Origin: Lysinibacillus timonensis
GTDB lineage: Bacteria > Bacillota > Bacilli > Bacillales_A > Planococcaceae
Assembly (NCBI RefSeq): GCF_900291985.1
Contig: NZ_LT985980.1
Coordinates: 124,001-188,000 of the forward strand
Length of the DNA stretch: 64,000 nt
Reading direction: 5' to 3'
The notes below the pieces were generated by a model. It was not told the origin of the DNA. It searched no databases and worked only from the letters and a program-made list of their open reading frames with translations. Position 1 is the first letter of the stretch. Each line of letters begins with the position of its first letter. A program made the translations under genes and the position numbers. Below are positions 60,811-64,000 of the stretch, in pieces.

Positions 60811-62567
60811 AGTTTTTTCACCCCTACAATATCATCTAGTGATTTGCCAGCAGGAACCATTGGATAAACATTTTCAATTTGTTTAACTCTTGCATCAATG
60901 ACAGCAGGTTCATTAGAGTTTAATGCTTCTTCTAGGATGCTGTACGCTTCTTCTTTCGTTGTAATTCGATATCCTTTTAAACCAAATGCATCCGCAAGTT
61001 TCACAAAATCAGGTTGTACTGGCATTAATGATTGAGAATAGCGACCATCGTAGAATAGTTGTTGCCATTGACGAACCATACCAAGCGCAGCGTTGTTAAT
61101 GATGACAACCTTAACTGGTAAATTAAATTCTTTTAATAAAGCAAGCTCTTGATTTGTCATTTGGAAACCGGCGTCCCCAACAATCGCAACCACTTTTCGA
61201 TCTGGTTTTGCAAATTGTGCACCAATCGCAGCTGGGAATCCGAATCCCATTGTTCCTAACCCACCAGAAGTTACCCAACTGTGGTCATGATTTAATTTGT
61301 AATATTGAGCAGCCCACATTTGGTGTTGCCCTACATCTGTAGTGACTACAGCATCACCATTTGTAATGGAGTGAACCATTTCAATAATTTGTTGTGGTAG
61401 ATTTTCTTTTTCATCTTCCACATACCAAAACGGACTATCACTTTGCTTTTCGTAAAGGTATTCTAACCATTCAGCCGAATCCGGTGCTTGGAAGTCTTTT
61501 TCAAGCAGTGCTTTGATTGCTTCTTTCGCATCTGCAACGATTGGAATATCTGTCGGAATATTTTTACCAATCTCAGCCGGATCAATATCGATATGAATGA
61601 TTGTGGCATTTGGAGCGAAACGCTTTGTATCACCAGTTAGGCGATCATCAAACCGTGCTCCGATATTGATAAGTAAGTCACATTTTTGAATTGCATCATT
61701 TGCTACACCAGCTCCATGCATACCAGCCATACCAAAGTTTAGAGCATGATTGCCATGGATACTGCCAAGACCAAGTAAAGTATTTATGACAGGTAATTTG
61801 TATTTTTCGACCAATTCAGTCAATTCAGAACGCGCGTCTGCAAATAATACACCAGCACCTGCAAGTACTAAAGGCTTTTTAGATTCGATAATGGCTTGAA
61901 CCGCTTTTTGAATTTGTAAATAATTTGGTTTCGTATTTGGCTGATAACCTGGTAAATAGATTGGTTCGTCTTTTGCGAATAACTCCTCTTCTTCAAAAAG
62001 GTCAGCTGAAATGTTTTTAGGGAAATCGATTAAAACCGGACCTTTCCTTCCACTATTTGCTATGTGGAATGCTTCTTTCACGATGCGTGGGATATCGCGC
62101 ACGTCTTGAACTTGGTAATTATGTTTTGTAATAGGAGTTGTAATACCAATAATATCTGCTTCTTGAAATGCATCTGAGCCAATTACGCTTGTTGCAACTT
62201 GACCTGTGAAAATGACTAAAGGAATCGAATCAATCATTGCATCCGCTATTCCAGTAACGAGATTTGTAGCACCTGGCCCAGAAGTCGCAATGACTACCCC
62301 TGGTTTATTTAGTACTCTTGCATATCCTTCAGCAGCGTGAATTGCTCCCTGTTCATGTCGAGTTAAAATATGTCGAATTGGGTTTTTATAAAGGGCATCG
62401 TATACATTGAGTACCGCACCCCCTGGGTATCCAAAAACAATTTCTACATCTTGTTCTATAAGAGACTTAATTAATAAATCTGAACCATTTTTTGGTTTGA
62501 ATGTTTCTTTTTCTTCAGTTGTTTCACTAGCATCTATTTTCACACTTGTTGATGTATCCGCAGTCAT
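60807..62567 (-). CDS. ilvB: Acetolactate synthase large (catalytic) subunit
   Basis: Thiamine-diphosphate enzyme forming acetolactate or acetohydroxybutyrate, 586 residues. The catalytic glutamate lies in [37 protein letters not shown] starts the cofactor-binding motif that ends with NN. The FAD-binding middle domain has [14 protein letters not shown]. The N-terminal 25 residues are an extra hydrophilic tail. AGGAGG and AAAGGA precede the ATG. Expression is controlled by the T-box upstream. Confidence 0.97.
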   Translation of the reverse strand: MTADTSTSVKIDASETTEEKETFKPKNGSDLLIKSLIEQDVEIVFGYPGGAVLNVYDALYKNPIRHILTRHEQGAIHAAEGYARVLNKPGVVIATSGPGATNLVTGIADAMIDSIPLVIFTGQVATSVIGSDAFQEADIIGITTPITKHNYQVQDVRDIPRIVKEAFHIANSGRKGPVLIDFPKNISADLFEEEELFAKDEPIYLPGYQPNTKPNYLQIQKAVQAIIESKKPLVLAGAGVLFADARSELTELVEKYKLPVINTLLGLGSIHGNHALNFGMAGMHGAGVANDAIQKCDLLINIGARFDDRLTGDTKRFAPNATIIHIDIDPAEIGKNIPTDIPIVADAKEAIKALLEKDFQAPDSAEWLEYLYEKQSDSPFWYVEDEKENLPQQIIEMVHSITNGDAVVTTDVGQHQMWAAQYYKLNHDHSWVTSGGLGTMGFGFPAAIGAQFAKPDRKVVAIVGDAGFQMTNQELALLKEFNLPVKVVIINNAALGMVRQWQQLFYDGRYSQSLMPVQPDFVKLADAFGLKGYRITTKEEAYSILEEALNSNEPAVIDARVKQIENVYPMVPAGKSLDDIVGVKKL

Positions 62568-62610
62568 TTTCCTTTATCCTCCTATACAATTTAATAAAAA
62601 ATAAAAAGCC

Positions 62611-62940
62611 CTTTTCATCCACGCAAAAGAAAACCTTTTGCTAGGGATGAAAAAGACTTCCATGGTACCACCCTTGTTTATAGCTATAATAGCTACCTCG
62701 TGAATAGCGGGAAATTATTCATCTCTACTGAATGTTTTAAAGAGTTTGAAAATTCAGCGTGCAACAAGATGAATACACTATCCATTAATAACGAGCATTT
62801 CGAAATTTGCCCGGAACTATCTAATTGCTTTCGCGTTTAATAGTTCACTCCGAGGGGATGTCGGTTATAGTTGTACCGCCGGGTTCCAGCAATCCCGGCT
62901 CTCTGGTAGATACAAGTCTCTATAACCTTTAACCTCATCA
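62611..62940 (-). promoter_or_regulatory. T-box leader of the ilvB operon
   Basis: The minus strand carries a full T-box. Stem I (62940 to about 62845) includes the AGAGAGCCGGG bulge and the GCTGGAA apical loop. The T-box sequence AAGGGTGGTACC lies near 62677-62665. The terminator has CTTTTTCATCC and GGATGAAAAG arms with an inner GCAAAAG/CTTTTGC helix and TTTTTA (62655-62605). Uncharged tRNA should favour antitermination. The specifier codon is not certain: AUC (Ile) or CUC (Leu) within ACATCCCCTCGG both suit branched-chain control. Confidence 0.95.
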
Positions 62941-62943
62941 TCG

Positions 62944-62949
62944 ATTATA
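62944..62949 (-). promoter_or_regulatory. Possible -10 element of the ilvB T-box transcript
   Basis: A perfect TATAAT (62949-62944, minus strand) lies seven bases before the T-box helix begins and after the ilvD stop. The -35 position is poor, so this promoter is tentative. Confidence 0.35.
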
Positions 62950-62961
62950 TTTATACATTAA

Positions 62962-64000
62962 TTATATTTTCATAATACCGCCTTTAGAGGCATTTGTCAC
63001 AAGTTTTGAGTATCTTGCTAACCATCCTGTTTTAATTTTTGGTTCGAATGGTTTTAACTCTTTTTGACGTTGATCTAATATTTCTTGTGAAACTTGAAGA
63101 TTAATTGTTCGATTTGGTAAATCAATTTCAATTATATCTCCATTTTGAATTAATGCAATAGGCCCGCCTTCAGCAGCTTCAGGTGAAATATGACCTATTG
63201 AAATACCACGAGATGCGCCACTAAAACGGCCATCTGTAATAAGTGCAACTTTTGTACCTAAACCACGGCCCATAATTGCTGAAGTTGGTGCAAGCATTTC
63301 TGGCATACCCGGCCCACCTTTTGGCCCTTCGTAACGAATGACCACAACGTGACCCTCGTGAACACTACCATCATCAATTGCTGCTTGAGCTTCATCTTGG
63401 GAATCAAAAACAATTGCTTCACCAGTAAATGTTTTAATGGATGGATCCACTGCACCTACTTTAATAACTGACCCTTCAGGAGCAATATTACCAAATAGGA
63501 CTGATAAACCTCCTACAGGACTATATGGATTATCTTTCGTACGTATTACTTTATCGTTCGTAATTTGATGATTTTTTACTAATTCACCCATTGTTTTACC
63601 TGTGACTGTAATACGATCTGGATGGATTGCGCCAGGAATTTTCGTTAGCTCGTTAATAATCGCTTCAACGCCACCCGCTTTATTGATATCATCCATTGAG
63701 ATGTCAGAAGCAGGCATAATTTTTGCTAAATAAGGAACGCGTTCAGCAACTTTATTAATATCTTCTAAGTTATACTCAATTCCTGCTTCGTTTGCAATGG
63801 CTAAAGTATGTAAAACTGTATTTGTAGAACCACCCATAGCCATATCTAGTGCAAATGCATCGTCAATTGCTTCTTTTGTAATAATGTCACGAGGTTTTAC
63901 ATCTTCTTCAATCATACGGACTAAATGCTTTGCCGCTTCACGTATTAGCTCTTTACGTCTTTCACTTGTAGCAACAATTGTTCCATTACCGGGAAGAGCT
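62962..64000 (-). CDS. ilvD: Dihydroxy-acid dehydratase, N-terminus beyond window edge
   Basis: Iron-sulfur dehydratase of valine and isoleucine synthesis. The last 345 or so of about 557 residues are present. The frame is open to the window end and reads [17 protein letters not shown] before the internal methionine at 63915. [22 protein letters not shown] is the family signature, and [12 protein letters not shown] and [10 protein letters not shown] are intact. It lies upstream of the T-box and the ilvB operon on the same strand. Confidence 0.96.
   Translation of the reverse strand, partial: ALPGNGTIVATSERRKELIREAAKHLVRMIEEDVKPRDIITKEAIDDAFALDMAMGGSTNTVLHTLAIANEAGIEYNLEDINKVAERVPYLAKIMPASDISMDDINKAGGVEAIINELTKIPGAIHPDRITVTGKTMGELVKNHQITNDKVIRTKDNPYSPVGGLSVLFGNIAPEGSVIKVGAVDPSIKTFTGEAIVFDSQDEAQAAIDDGSVHEGHVVVIRYEGPKGGPGMPEMLAPTSAIMGRGLGTKVALITDGRFSGASRGISIGHISPEAAEGGPIALIQNGDIIEIDLPNRTINLQVSQEILDQRQKELKPFEPKIKTGWLARYSKLVTNASKGGIMKI

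Overview
The window looks like the chromosome of a low-GC, endospore-forming member of the Bacillales. Spore genes are present (a gerA/gerB/gerC-type germinant receptor operon and a gamma-type small acid-soluble spore protein), as are Gram-positive RNA switches (a SAM-I riboswitch before metA and a T-box before ilvB). The parE/parC, plsY and yneR-like genes sit together as in Bacillus. An S-layer-anchored (SLH) 5'-nucleotidase and many TTG starts preceded by strong Shine-Dalgarno sequences fit a Lysinibacillus/Solibacillus-like Planococcaceae. That genus-level guess is inference. I see no rRNA, tRNA, CRISPR array or prophage.

Layout. 1-5.2 kb: topoisomerase IV genes parC (cut by the window edge) and parE, divergent from plsY and a HesB/YneR-like gene. 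5.2-11.4 kb: a small unknown protein, a short-chain dehydrogenase, a dCache chemoreceptor, a sirtuin, a membrane protein and a VanW-like protein. 11.5-15.4 kb: the germinant receptor operon. 15.5-24.9 kb: a signalling block of CheR methyltransferase, hybrid histidine kinase, REC-GGDEF-EAL-LuxR protein and a six-PAS GGDEF protein. 25-32.5 kb: alpha/beta hydrolase, SASP, a large permease, thiolase, metallo-hydrolase, and an ECF sigma factor with its DUF4179 anti-sigma-like partner. 32.5-33.4 kb: a gene-poor, probably degenerate insertion with inverted ends and diverged repeats.

33.4-42.3 kb: riboswitch-controlled metA (predicted acetyltransferase), a UPF1/Dna2-like helicase with a winged-helix partner, a YbgC-type thioesterase, a GIY-YIG protein and small membrane or cytosolic proteins. 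42.5-47.6 kb: SLH 5'-nucleotidase and aconitase. 47.8-54.2 kb: two poorly known proteins, a remarkable beta-helix protein, the radical SAM protein YfkAB and a C39-like lipoprotein. 54.3-64 kb: the branched-chain amino-acid locus ilvD, T-box, ilvB-ilvH-ilvC-leuA-leuB-leuC-leuD, all on the minus strand and running off the right edge.

Most notable are three things. The first is the compact kinase/CheR/cyclic-di-GMP module. The second is the 645-residue beta-helix protein, whose 22-23-residue coils alternate strictly between two classes. The third is the set of RNA elements in the ilv-leu locus, including a leuA-leuB intercistronic segment with mutually exclusive pairings. No feature here proves a wholly new system. 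The signalling module and the helicase/winged-helix pair are the best candidates for unexplored function.
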